From Salipiger abyssi (GTDB lineage Bacteria; Pseudomonadota; Alphaproteobacteria; Rhodobacterales; Rhodobacteraceae), in NCBI RefSeq assembly GCF_017311415.1, contig NZ_JAEKIS010000006.1, forward strand, positions 1 through 64,000: DNA of 64,000 nt, in the 5' to 3' direction. This document shows, in pieces, positions 24,631-32,638 of the stretch. Within the stretch, counting starts at the first letter, position 1. Each line of letters opens with the position of its first letter. A program made the translations under genes and the position numbers. The notes beneath the pieces were generated by a model, which saw nothing but the letters and a program-made list of their open reading frames with translations, did not search any database and was not told where the DNA came from.

Positions 24631-25324
24631 CGTCGAGCGCATCCACAGCTATTACGGCAAGGCGCATATCCTCAACGATCTCAGCTTCGAGGTGCGGCGC
24701 GGCGAGGTGGTGGCGCTTTTGGGCCGCAACGGCGCGGGCAAATCCACCACGATGAAATCGGTGATGCAGCTTTTGCGCCCGCGTCAGGGACAGGTGACGT
24801 TTCAGGGCCGCGATCTGGTGGGCGAGCCCGCCTTCCGCGTCGCCAAATGCGGCATCGGTTACGTGCCCGAGGACCGGCGCATCTTCACCGATCTCACGGT
24901 GCTGGAAAACCTGGAGGTCGGCCGCCAGCCCCGCCGCGAGGACGCGCCGTTCTGGACCCAGGAACAGCTTTTCGAGATCTTCCCCAACCTCTACGAGCGA
25001 CGCGCCAACCGGGGCAAGCACATGTCGGGCGGCGAGCAGCAGATGCTGACCATCGCGCGCACGCTGATGGGCAACCCGGCGCTGCTGCTGCTCGACGAGC
25101 CTTCGGAGGGCATCGCGCCGGTGATCGTCGAGCAGATGGCCGAGACCATCAAGACGCTGAAGGAAGAGGGGCTGACGGTGATGATCTCCGAACAGAACCT
25201 GCATTTCGCCCGCGCCGTGGCGGATCGCGCGATCATCATCGAGGGCGGGGAGAAGAAGTTCGACGGCAGCTTCGCCGAGCTTGAGGCGCATCCGGAGATC
25301 CGCGATGCCTATCTGTCGGTCTGA
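24623..25324 (+). CDS. ABC transporter ATP-binding protein (LivF type)
   Basis: A 233-residue ATPase with Walker A GRNGAGKST, signature MSGGEQQMLTIARTL, Walker B LLLLDEPSEGIAP and H-loop-equivalent ISEQNLHFA (Gln instead of His, as is frequent in LivF). The ATG overlaps the previous stop by 8 bp. It completes a five-part importer (binding protein, fused permease, two ATPases) that ends 85 bp before a MarR regulator. Confidence 0.92.
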   Translation: MLSVERIHSYYGKAHILNDLSFEVRRGEVVALLGRNGAGKSTTMKSVMQLLRPRQGQVTFQGRDLVGEPAFRVAKCGIGYVPEDRRIFTDLTVLENLEVGRQPRREDAPFWTQEQLFEIFPNLYERRANRGKHMSGGEQQMLTIARTLMGNPALLLLDEPSEGIAPVIVEQMAETIKTLKEEGLTVMISEQNLHFARAVADRAIIIEGGEKKFDGSFAELEAHPEIRDAYLSV

Positions 25325-25409
25325 GGCTTTGCCGCTAACAGCGTCATGCGGGATTGCCCTTGCGTCACTTCCCCGCTAGGGCAGTGCGCCAGAGAGGAGA
25401 CACGCGCCC

Positions 25410-25856
25410 TTGGACGATTTTCGCAAAGCCCGCACCAGCGCCGAACACGGCTATCTGCTGGACGAACAGATCGGATTTCTCTTGCGCAAGGCCTATCAGC
25501 GCAACTCCACCATCTTTGCCGAGACGGTGCCGGGCAAGCTGACGCCAACGCAGTTCTCGGTGATGCACCGGCTGGCCGAGGACGGGCCGATGTCGCAGAA
25601 CCGGCTGGGCCGCTCGGTCGCGATGGACGGGGCGACGACGAAAGGCGTGGTCGACCGGCTGATCGCGCGTGGGCTGCTCAGCACCGCCCCCGACCCCGAC
25701 GACCGGCGGCGGCATCTGGTGTCGCTGACGGCAGAAGGCGTGGCGCTGATCGACGAGGCGGTGGAGGCGGCCATCGAGGTCAGCGCCGAGACGTTGGCGC
25801 CACTGCGCGAACGTGAGCGGGAGACGCTGCTGCGGCTGTTGAAGAAGCTCGGGTAA
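25410..25856 (+). CDS. MarR-family transcriptional regulator
   Basis: A 148-residue winged-helix protein. The TTG at 25410 is chosen because AGAGGAGA lies about 11 bp upstream and no ATG fits. The MarR core is clear: MSQNRLGRSVAMDGATTKGV as the recognition helix region and PDPDDRRRHLVSLTAEG as the wing. MarR proteins usually repress transport or degradation genes and respond to aromatic or acidic ligands. Position after the ABC genes suggests local control, but the divergent-promoter palindromes could belong to another regulator. Confidence 0.85.
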   Translation: MDDFRKARTSAEHGYLLDEQIGFLLRKAYQRNSTIFAETVPGKLTPTQFSVMHRLAEDGPMSQNRLGRSVAMDGATTKGVVDRLIARGLLSTAPDPDDRRRHLVSLTAEGVALIDEAVEAAIEVSAETLAPLRERERETLLRLLKKLG

Positions 25857-25884
25857 CGGCGTCCGCTTGCGCGTGACGAGGCCG

Positions 25885-25948
25885 GTGCGGTGGGCAGATT
25901 GCCCACCCTGCAACTCCGCCCGTAGGGTGGGCAATCTGCCCACCGCAC
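25885..25948. terminator. Inverted pair of GGTGGGC repeats forming a long hairpin between convergent genes
   Basis: Two 27-bp repeat copies in opposite orientation (25885-25911 and 25922-25948) match at 26 of 27 positions around a 10-base loop, giving a very stable stem. Each copy is itself a palindrome. The site lies between the convergent MarR and cysteine hydrolase genes, so it probably serves as a bidirectional terminator. Confidence 0.55.
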
Positions 25949-25970
25949 CGCAACGATCGTGCGGTCCCTC

Positions 25971-26639
25971 TCACCCCAGAAACCCCATCACCTCCGCGCT
26001 GCTCACCACATGGCAGTAGATCATGTTGATGATCCGCAGCTCCGCCTCGTGCAGCTCGCGCGTGGCCGCCGCGCAGCAATCCTCCACGACCACCACGCCG
26101 AAACTCTCATCGGCCAGCGACCGCACCGAAGACGAAATACACTGATCGGTGAAGATCCCCGCCACGATCACGTCGCGAATGCCCATATTGTGCAGGATCA
26201 TCCGCAGGTTGGTGCCGGTCAGCGCCGAATCCGTGGTCTTGGTCACCACGATCTCGTCCCCCGCCGGGCCGACCGCGTCGACGATCTGGCTGTCGGGGCG
26301 ATCCTTGGGCAGCAGCAGATAGTTGAATCCGGGCTTTTTCTGCGACAGCGAGCGGTCGCGCCCGTCCTCCTTGAGACAGGCGATGCGGGCATGGATGACC
26401 TCGATCCCGTTCGCCCGCGCCCAGGATTGAAGCGCGCTCGTGTTGGGGATCACCACCTCGCGCATGCGGGTGAAAAACGGCGCCCAGCGCGCGGCCTCCG
26501 CCGGGTCGTCGGGCAGCTCCAGATAGGTGTTCTGGATGTCGATCACCAGAAGCGCCGTCTTCGCCGCCTCCAACACGATATCCTCGGGCTCGGCGGCGGT
26601 CTCGTAATAGAACGAGCGCCAGGCGGTTTTCCAGCTCAT
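25971..26639 (-). CDS. Isochorismatase-like cysteine hydrolase
   Basis: A 222-residue member of the cysteine hydrolase superfamily. The catalytic triad is visible: Asp in LLVIDIQNTYLELP, Lys in VVTKTTDSAL and Cys in GIFTDQCISSSVRSL, with the cis-peptide region before the cysteine. AAAGGA precedes the ATG at 26639. Relatives include N-carbamoyl amidases, ureidoacrylate amidohydrolase, nicotinamidase and maleamate amidase. An amide released by opening an N-heterocycle would be a natural substrate next to the hydantoinase cluster, but a direct link is unproven. It is the second gene after the SDR on the same strand. Confidence 0.88.
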   Translation of the reverse strand: MSWKTAWRSFYYETAAEPEDIVLEAAKTALLVIDIQNTYLELPDDPAEAARWAPFFTRMREVVIPNTSALQSWARANGIEVIHARIACLKEDGRDRSLSQKKPGFNYLLLPKDRPDSQIVDAVGPAGDEIVVTKTTDSALTGTNLRMILHNMGIRDVIVAGIFTDQCISSSVRSLADESFGVVVVEDCCAAATRELHEAELRIINMIYCHVVSSAEVMGFLG

Positions 26640-26655
26640 GGGAATCCTTTCACAA

Positions 26656-26683
26656 CCCGCCCCGGACGCCGATCCGGGGCCTC
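26656..26683. repeat. GC-rich dispersed repeat, single copy
   Basis: CCCGCCCCGG ... CCGGGGCCTC, the same family as 21863-21940 and 45772-45873, between the SDR and the cysteine hydrolase genes. It can fold into a hairpin. Confidence 0.5.
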
Positions 26684-26716
26684 GGCAATCCCCCGGGCAG
26701 GAGGCACGGGGCACGC

Positions 26717-27496
26717 TCAGATTTCCTCAATCGCCTCTAGGCTCTCCGGCAGGATCTGCCCGCCATCCACGACGATCTGCTGGCCGGTGATGTAACCCGC
26801 CTCGTCGCTGGCAAAGAACAGCGCCGCGTTGCCGATATCCTCCACCGCGCCCAGCCGTTTCAGCGGAATCGAGGCGGCCATGGTCCTGAGATAATCCTCG
26901 CCCAGATCCTGGAGCCCCTCGGTATAGATATTGCCCGGCATCACCGCGTTGATCGTGGTGCCATAGCGCGCCAGCTCCATCGCGGCGGTCTTGAGAAAGC
27001 CGAGCTGGCCGGATTTCGACGCGCCGTAATGCGCCCAGCCCGGAAAGCCCGTCACCGGCCCGGTGATCGACGAGGTCAGCACCACCCGGCCCTTGCCGGC
27101 CTTTTCGAAATACGGGATGCAGGCCTTCACGCAGAGAAAGCTGCTCTTGAGATTGGTGGACAGGACGTTGTCCCACTCCTCCGGGTCCATATCCACCAGC
27201 TTCACCTGCGGAAAGATCCCGGCATTGGCGCAGAGGATATCGACCCCGCCGAACGCCTCCGCCGTGGCCGCCACCATCGCCTGCACGCTGTTCCAGTCCG
27301 CCACGTCGCAGGGCGTGTAGGCCGCCGTGCCGCCCGCCGCCGCGATCTCGGCCACCGTGGCCTCGGCCGCAGCCTGCCCGCGCGCCGCGATCATCACCTT
27401 GGCGCCCTGCCGGGCAAAGACCGTGGCGATGCCCTTGCCGATCCCCTTTGACCCGCCGGTCACGATCACCGATTTTCCCTCAATGGATGTCAGCAT
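26717..27496 (-). CDS. Short-chain dehydrogenase/reductase (SDR), FabG-like
   Basis: A 259-residue classical SDR. The start ATG at 27496 gives MLTSIEGKSVIVTGG. Motifs are TGGSKGIG for the coenzyme, NAGIFP, the catalytic Ser in LTSSITGP and YGASK (Tyr and Lys), and the ending ITGQQIVVDGGQILPES. It oxidises or reduces an alcohol or carbonyl; the exact substrate is not predictable. It precedes the cysteine hydrolase and is divergent from the kinase/PLP pair, with which it could share the 178-bp promoter region. Confidence 0.88.
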   Translation of the reverse strand: MLTSIEGKSVIVTGGSKGIGKGIATVFARQGAKVMIAARGQAAAEATVAEIAAAGGTAAYTPCDVADWNSVQAMVAATAEAFGGVDILCANAGIFPQVKLVDMDPEEWDNVLSTNLKSSFLCVKACIPYFEKAGKGRVVLTSSITGPVTGFPGWAHYGASKSGQLGFLKTAAMELARYGTTINAVMPGNIYTEGLQDLGEDYLRTMAASIPLKRLGAVEDIGNAALFFASDEAGYITGQQIVVDGGQILPESLEAIEEI

Positions 27497-27674
27497 ATCC
27501 GTGCTCCCTGTTCGAGGTTCCCGCGCCTGCCGCGCATCCGCCAGCGGCGCGGGCGTTTTTTGCGCATCTAAAGCGGATGATTTGCACGAATGTGGAGGTG
27601 AGCAAGCAAAATGTTGCAAGACACAAATTCTCTAGTTACCCCGATGGGAGGATGCGGAAGAAAAGGGCAGGCAG

Positions 27675-28676
27675 ATGTCGGGACTGTATGAGGACGGCTT
27701 TGTCGAGCGCCTGCGGCGCGGCGCCGAAGCGCTCGCGCCGGAATGGGGGCTTGGCCCTGACACGACGATCCGGCTGCTGACGCTGTCGGAGAACGCCACC
27801 TTCCTTGCCGAGGATCCCGCCCGCGACGCGCCGCTGATCCTGCGCGTGCACCGCCCCGAGTATCACAGCCGCGCCGAGATCGAGTCCGAGCTGGCCTGGA
27901 TCTCGGCCCTGCGCGAGAGCGGCACGGTGCTGACGCCCGAGCCGCTGCGCCTGCGCGACAGCGGCCATATCGCCAGTTTCGAGGAGAGCGGCCAGACCCG
28001 CCATGTGGTGGGCTTCACCTTCATGCCCGGGCGCGAGCCCGATGCGGATGCCAGTCTCGTGCCCGGGTTCGAGACGCTGGGCGCGATCTCCGCCCGGCTG
28101 CACGGGCACAGCCGCGACTGGACACCGCCCGGGCATTTCCTGCGCAAGACCTGGAATTTCGAGACCGCCTTTGGCACCGCCCCGCTCTGGGGCGACTGGC
28201 GCGCGGCGTTGGGGCTGACGGTGGCGCAGCGCGCGCTGCTGGAGCGACTCTGCGACGTGCTGGAGCAGAAACTCGCCGCCTACGGTGCCGGGCCGGAGCG
28301 CTTCGGGCTGGTGCATGCGGATCTGCGGCTCGCCAACCTGCTCGCCGATGGCGACAATCTTGCGGTGATCGACTTCGACGATTGCGGGTTTTCCTGGTTC
28401 ATCTACGATTTCGCCGCGGCGATATCCTTTCTCGAAACCGACCCGATCGTGCCGGCGCTGCAAGAGGCCTGGGTGCGCGGCTACCGCTCGGTCGCGCCGC
28501 TCTCCGACGAGGATGTGGCGATGATCCCAACCTTCATCATGTTCCGCCGCCTGCTGCTCACCGCCTGGATCGCCAGCCATGCAGAGACCGAAACCGCCGC
28601 CATGGCCGGGCACGCCGCCTATACCAAGGGCACGGTGGCGCTGGCCGAGGCTTATCTGGCGGAGCAGGAGAGATGA
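27675..28676 (+). CDS. APH-family phosphotransferase (hydroxylysine kinase-like)
   Basis: A 333-residue kinase of the aminoglycoside phosphotransferase/choline kinase fold. The catalytic loop is VHADLRLANLL (HxDxxxxN) and the metal-binding IDFDDCG follows. Bacterial and animal relatives phosphorylate small hydroxy-amines, including 5-hydroxylysine kinase. The gene overlaps the PLP enzyme gene by ATGA. A hydroxylysine kinase next to a phospho-lyase is the same functional pairing, so an amino-alcohol phosphate is the suggested intermediate. Antibiotic resistance is unlikely in this context. Confidence 0.78.
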   Translation: MSGLYEDGFVERLRRGAEALAPEWGLGPDTTIRLLTLSENATFLAEDPARDAPLILRVHRPEYHSRAEIESELAWISALRESGTVLTPEPLRLRDSGHIASFEESGQTRHVVGFTFMPGREPDADASLVPGFETLGAISARLHGHSRDWTPPGHFLRKTWNFETAFGTAPLWGDWRAALGLTVAQRALLERLCDVLEQKLAAYGAGPERFGLVHADLRLANLLADGDNLAVIDFDDCGFSWFIYDFAAAISFLETDPIVPALQEAWVRGYRSVAPLSDEDVAMIPTFIMFRRLLLTAWIASHAETETAAMAGHAAYTKGTVALAEAYLAEQER

Positions 28677-29983
28677 GCGAACCGCGCCGGATTCTCGAGA
28701 TGAACGCCTTCGACAACCGTCAGGGCGGTGCCGGACCGGTGGCGCGGCGGCTCGGCAATCTCGGCGCGGCCTCGGTGCTTTTCTATCGCGCCCCCATCGA
28801 GATGGTGTCGGCACAGGGCGCCTGGATGGTGGCGGCGGACGGCACCCGCTATCTGGATTTCTACAACAACGTGCCCTCGGTCGGTCACTCCCACCCGGAG
28901 GTGGTCGATGCGGTGTCGCGGCAGATCGCGACGCTCAACACCAATACCCGCTATCTGGTGGCCGGGGTCGACACCTATCTCGAAGCGCTGAAGGCGCGGC
29001 TGCCTTCGGCGCTGTCGAACGTGGTGCTGACCTGCTCGGGCAGCGAGGCCAACGATCTCGCGATGCGGGTGGCGCGGCGGGCGAGTGGCGCCGGCGGGTT
29101 CATCGTCACCGAGACCGCCTATCACGGCAACACCGCGCTGGTGACCGAAGCCTCGCCCTCGGCGCTGAAACGCACCGCCCCGCCGGCGCATGTGGTCACC
29201 GTCCCGGCGCCGGGCGCGGCCGCCTATGGCGACGACATCGCCGGCGGCTTCGCCCGCGCCGTGCGCGCCGCCATGGCCGAGCTCGACGCGCACGGCATCG
29301 GCACGGCGGCGCTTCTGGCGGATTCGATCTTTTCCTCCGACGGCATCTTTGCCGACCCTCCAGGCTTTCTGCGCCCCGCCGTCGAGGCGGTGCAGGCGGC
29401 GGGCGCGCTCTATATCGCCGACGAGGTGCAGCCCGGTTTCGCCCGCACCGGCAGCGCCTTCTGGGGGTACGCGCGCCACGGCGTGACCCCCGACATCGTC
29501 ACCATGGGCAAACCCATGGGCAACGGCTTTCCCATGGCCGGCATGGCGGCGCGGCCCGAACGTCTCGCCGCCTTTTGCGACGACACCGGCTATTTCAACA
29601 CTTTCGGCGGCAATCCCGTGGCCTGCGCCGCCGGGCTGGCGGTGTTGCGGGTGATCGAGGAGGAAGGGCTTCAGGAAAACGCGCAGCGTGTCGGCGCGCG
29701 GCTGAAATCCGATCTCGAAGAGATCGCGGCGCGCGCTCCGAGAGTGGCAGCGGTGCGCGGCGCGGGGCTGTTTCTCGGCGTCGATCTCTGCGCGCCCGAC
29801 GCGCCCGGCACGCCCGATGCGGATTTCACCGTGCAGGTCATCGACGCGATGCGCGATGCGGGCGTGCTGATCGGCGCCGCCGGGCGCCATGGCGCGACGC
29901 TGAAGCTGCGCCCGCCGCTCTGTCTCAGCCAGCCGGAGGCCGACCGCTTCGCCGAGGCTTTCGCCGGCGCGGTCCTGCCCTGA
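28673..29983 (+). CDS. Class-III aminotransferase-fold PLP enzyme (possible amino-alcohol phosphate phospho-lyase)
   Basis: A 436-residue enzyme. Motifs include VPSVGHSHPEVVDAV, CSGSEANDLAMR, ETAYHGNT, ADEVQPGFARTG and the PLP lysine in VTMGKPMGNGFPMA. Most relatives are omega-aminotransferases, but ethanolamine-phosphate and phosphohydroxylysine phospho-lyases share this fold and often lie by an APH-like kinase. The coupled kinase here makes that alternative attractive, producing an aldehyde, ammonia and phosphate. Sequence alone does not separate transamination from elimination. Confidence 0.8.
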   Translation: MSEPRRILEMNAFDNRQGGAGPVARRLGNLGAASVLFYRAPIEMVSAQGAWMVAADGTRYLDFYNNVPSVGHSHPEVVDAVSRQIATLNTNTRYLVAGVDTYLEALKARLPSALSNVVLTCSGSEANDLAMRVARRASGAGGFIVTETAYHGNTALVTEASPSALKRTAPPAHVVTVPAPGAAAYGDDIAGGFARAVRAAMAELDAHGIGTAALLADSIFSSDGIFADPPGFLRPAVEAVQAAGALYIADEVQPGFARTGSAFWGYARHGVTPDIVTMGKPMGNGFPMAGMAARPERLAAFCDDTGYFNTFGGNPVACAAGLAVLRVIEEEGLQENAQRVGARLKSDLEEIAARAPRVAAVRGAGLFLGVDLCAPDAPGTPDADFTVQVIDAMRDAGVLIGAAGRHGATLKLRPPLCLSQPEADRFAEAFAGAVLP

Positions 29984-29989
29984 GCCCGC

Positions 29990-30757
29990 TCAGCCCCGCG
30001 CCAGCCGCAGATCCACGCCGCCCGTCTTCAGCGCGCGCTGCAACGGCCCCTGCGGACGTGCATCGCTGACCAGAACGTCAATCTCGCCCCAGTCGGCGTA
30101 ACGCGCCGTGGCCATGCGGTCGAATTTCGAATGATCCGCCAGCACCATGTGCCGCGCGCTCTGCCGCAGCATCGTGGCATAGACATCGCCCGCCTCCATC
30201 AGCGCATCCGACGGGCCCAGCGGCGAGATCGCGCTGGCGCCGGTCACCGACCAGTCGGCGGAGTAATCCGAGAGGAAGCGCACGGTCTGCGCGCCGTGCA
30301 GCGCCCCCTCGCCCGGGTGATAAACCCCCGGCGCCATCACCACCTGGATCGTGGGGTTCATCGCCAGCGCCGCCGCCACGCTGACCGAATGCGCAATCAC
30401 CGTGAGATCGCCCATCTCGAAGGCGATGCGCTTGGCGAGCTGCGTCGTGGTGGCGCCCGAGCCCAACATGAGCACCCGCGCGCCGCTCAGCAGCGGCGCC
30501 GCCGCCCGCCCAATCGCGGCGCGCTCCTCCACCAGCTCGGTATGGCGCTGCGAGAGCGTCGGCTCCGCCGGCTGACGCAGCATGGCACCGCCATAAGTCC
30601 GGCTGATGAGCCCCTGCGCCGCCAGTTCCTCGAGATCCCGGCGGATGGTTTCGGTGGTCACCTCCAAAAGGTCCGACAGCCGCCCGACACGCAGGGTCGG
30701 GTTGATCGACAGCTGATCGAGGATCGCCTTCTGGCGTTTGTCCTTCTTGCGCGACAT
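29990..30757 (-). CDS. DeoR/GlpR-family transcriptional regulator
   Basis: A 255-residue regulator with an N-terminal DeoR HTH (KRQKAILDQLSINPTLRVG, then TTETIRRDLEELAAQGLISR) and a C-terminal sugar-phosphate-isomerase-like sensor domain with the MLGSGATTTQLAK loop. DeoR proteins typically respond to phosphorylated metabolites, which fits the neighbouring kinase/PLP pair that would make such an intermediate. It is convergent with the PLP gene (7-bp gap). Confidence 0.85.
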   Translation of the reverse strand: MSRKKDKRQKAILDQLSINPTLRVGRLSDLLEVTTETIRRDLEELAAQGLISRTYGGAMLRQPAEPTLSQRHTELVEERAAIGRAAAPLLSGARVLMLGSGATTTQLAKRIAFEMGDLTVIAHSVSVAAALAMNPTIQVVMAPGVYHPGEGALHGAQTVRFLSDYSADWSVTGASAISPLGPSDALMEAGDVYATMLRQSARHMVLADHSKFDRMATARYADWGEIDVLVSDARPQGPLQRALKTGGVDLRLARG

Positions 30758-30861
30758 GCCCTGCCCTGTTCCGGAGACAGCGCGCCGCCGCGCGCCTCTG
30801 CCGCAGGACTCAAGCAGAGCCCGGCGGTGCGTTCAAGCCCCGGGCGCGCCCCACGCAAAGC

Positions 30862-31014
30862 TCAGAACAGCGCCTGCACCAGCGCCAGCGCGACAAAGGG
30901 CAGCGACAGGCCCGCAGCCAGCAACAGCGCTGCGGCGGCGGTGGGTTTCGGACGGGGTGCCACGGCGGCGATCGAACGGGGCGCCGCACGGCGCTTGGAG
31001 GGAATCTGTGCCAT
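30862..31014 (-). CDS. Small single-pass membrane protein, unknown function
   Basis: A possible 50-residue protein. The N-terminus is basic (MAQIPSKRRAAPRS), followed by an Ala/Pro-rich linker and one hydrophobic helix (AALLLAAGLSLPFVALALVQ) ending at the C-terminus. No clear Shine-Dalgarno site precedes the ATG. It is divergent from the acyltransferase-like gene. Basic N-terminus plus one helix is coherent for a small membrane protein, but a random ORF in GC-rich DNA cannot be excluded. Confidence 0.4.
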   Translation of the reverse strand: MAQIPSKRRAAPRSIAAVAPRPKPTAAAALLLAAGLSLPFVALALVQALF

Positions 31015-31061
31015 GGCTGGAATTAACCACGGATTTACTTTCCAGTTCCTTAATCCAGATC

Positions 31062-31931
31062 ATGGAATCGCTTCGCCTGCCGCTGCCGCAATCGCCCGAA
31101 TACGCCCGCACCCTGGGCTCGCTCGGCATCGCCCTGCGCAGCGGCTCGGAAACCGGGCTGGCCTGGCAGATCCAGTCGCGCCGCCTGCCGGTGCTGGGCC
31201 CGGTCGATCTGCTGTCGCGCGGCCCGGTGGCGCGCGATCCCGCCGATCTTTACCCGGCTCTTGCGCGCTGCCGCCGCCCCGGCGTGCCGCTGTTGCTCAA
31301 TGCCGACGGCATCGGCGCGGAGGCGCTGCGCGCAGGCGGATTCTGGCCGCTGATGACCCCGGCGACGCTGGCGCTGCTGCCGCTCGGGCCCGAGGACACG
31401 ATGCGCGCGGCGATGCATCAGAAATGGCGCAACACCCTCAACCGCTCCGCGCGACAGGGGCTGACGCTCTCCCGCCAGTCCCTTTCGGGCACCCATTGGC
31501 TGCTGGAAGCCGAAGCGCGCCAGGCAAGCGCCCGCCGCTACCGCGCCCTGCCCCCCGGGCTCATTGCCGCCTTCGCCCGCGCCAATCCCGGCAAGGCGCT
31601 GATCTGGGAGGCGCGCCATCGAGGCAGCCCGGTCGCCGCCATCGCGGTGCTGCGCCATGGCCGCATGGCGAGCTGGCAGATCGGCGTCACGCTGGACGAA
31701 GGCCGCCGGCGCGGCGCCATGAATGCCCTGCTCTGGGAGGCGATGCGCTGGCTTGCCGGCCATGGCCACGACCAGCTCGATCTCGGCATGCTGAATTCCG
31801 ACGACGCCCCCGGCCTCACCCGGTTCAAGCTGCGCAGCGGCGCCTCTGCGCACCGGCTGGGCGGCACCTGGCTGCATATGGGCGCGCTGGCGCCCCTCGC
31901 CCGCCATCTGCCCGCAGGCCTCGCCGCCTGA
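31062..31931 (+). CDS. FemAB/BioF2-like GNAT-fold acyltransferase
   Basis: A protein of about 289 residues. The ATG at 31062 is taken as the first reasonable start. The C-terminal half resembles the GNAT/FemAB-type acetyltransferase fold seen in PF13480 proteins (KWRNTLNRSARQGLTLSR, then GKALIWEARHRGSPVAAIAV and LLWEAMRWLAGHGHDQLDLG). These enzymes transfer acyl or aminoacyl groups. The role is unknown and no neighbour gives a clear hint. A hairpin terminator follows at 31977-32017. Confidence 0.65.
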   Translation: MESLRLPLPQSPEYARTLGSLGIALRSGSETGLAWQIQSRRLPVLGPVDLLSRGPVARDPADLYPALARCRRPGVPLLLNADGIGAEALRAGGFWPLMTPATLALLPLGPEDTMRAAMHQKWRNTLNRSARQGLTLSRQSLSGTHWLLEAEARQASARRYRALPPGLIAAFARANPGKALIWEARHRGSPVAAIAVLRHGRMASWQIGVTLDEGRRRGAMNALLWEAMRWLAGHGHDQLDLGMLNSDDAPGLTRFKLRSGASAHRLGGTWLHMGALAPLARHLPAGLAA

Positions 31932-31976
31932 GCGCGCCAGGCCCTTCCATTGGCCCAAAATATCCCGGGTGGTGAA

Positions 31977-32017
31977 TTGGCCCCCTCGGGGGCCAAGAGG
32001 AGGGCAGCGCCCTCCTC
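31977..32017. terminator. Two consecutive hairpins between convergent genes
   Basis: TTGGCCCCC/GGGGGCCAA (9 bp, 31977-31996) is followed at once by GAGGAGGGC/GCCCTCCTC (9 bp, 31997-32017). They lie between the acyltransferase-like gene and the convergent cyclophilin gene and probably terminate from both sides. Confidence 0.5.
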
Positions 32018-32086
32018 CAACGGCGCCCGGCCGCCACAGGCGGCGGGGCGCAATCCCTGCGCGCGCCCGGCACGGGCGCGCCCCGC

Positions 32087-32638
32087 TCAGTCGGTCGCCT
32101 TGACCGAGACCATCACGTCGGGCGCTCCGACCACGGCGCCATTGCGGCCGGTGCCGCGCTTGATCGCGTCGATCACATCCATGCCCGAGGTCACCTCGCC
32201 GACGACGGTATATTGCCCGTTCAGATGCGGCGCCGGGGCGAACATGATAAAGAACTGCGAATTCGCCGAATTCGGGTTCTGCGAGCGCGCCATGCCCACC
32301 GCGCCCCGGGTGAAGGGGCGGTCGGAGAACTCCGCCGGGAGGTCCGGCATGTCCGAGCCACCGGTGCCCGCCAGCCGCATGTCGCCGCCGCGCTTGCCGT
32401 ATTGCACGTCGCCGGTCTGCGCCATGAAGCCCTCGATCACGCGGTGGAACACCACCCCGTCATAAGCGCCCTGCTCGGCCAGCGTCGTGATCCGCTCTGC
32501 ATGCTGCGGCGCCACATCGTCGAAAAGCTCGATATGGAAGCTGCCATTCGCCCCCTCGCCCTCGACGGTCACGTCCAGCCCCGCCGCCGAAAGCGGCGCG
32601 GCCAGAACGCAGAAGAGGCCGGTGACGAGACTACGCAT
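32087..32638 (-). CDS. Exported cyclophilin-type peptidyl-prolyl isomerase
   Basis: A 183-residue cyclophilin with a signal peptide (MRSLVTGLFCVLAAPLSAA). Cyclophilin core motifs are VVFHRVIEGFMAQTGD with the catalytic Arg, SANSQFFIMFAP and LNGQYTVVGEV. The protein should fold proline-containing proteins in the periplasm. The ATG lies inside the end of the cytoplasmic cyclophilin gene (8-bp overlap), so the pair is co-translated. Confidence 0.92.
   Translation of the reverse strand: MRSLVTGLFCVLAAPLSAAGLDVTVEGEGANGSFHIELFDDVAPQHAERITTLAEQGAYDGVVFHRVIEGFMAQTGDVQYGKRGGDMRLAGTGGSDMPDLPAEFSDRPFTRGAVGMARSQNPNSANSQFFIMFAPAPHLNGQYTVVGEVTSGMDVIDAIKRGTGRNGAVVGAPDVMVSVKATD

Noticed and set aside
27675-28676. 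Aminoglycoside resistance gene
   Set aside because: Although of the APH fold, it is coupled to a PLP enzyme and sits among metabolic genes without mobile elements, so a metabolic kinase is more likely.
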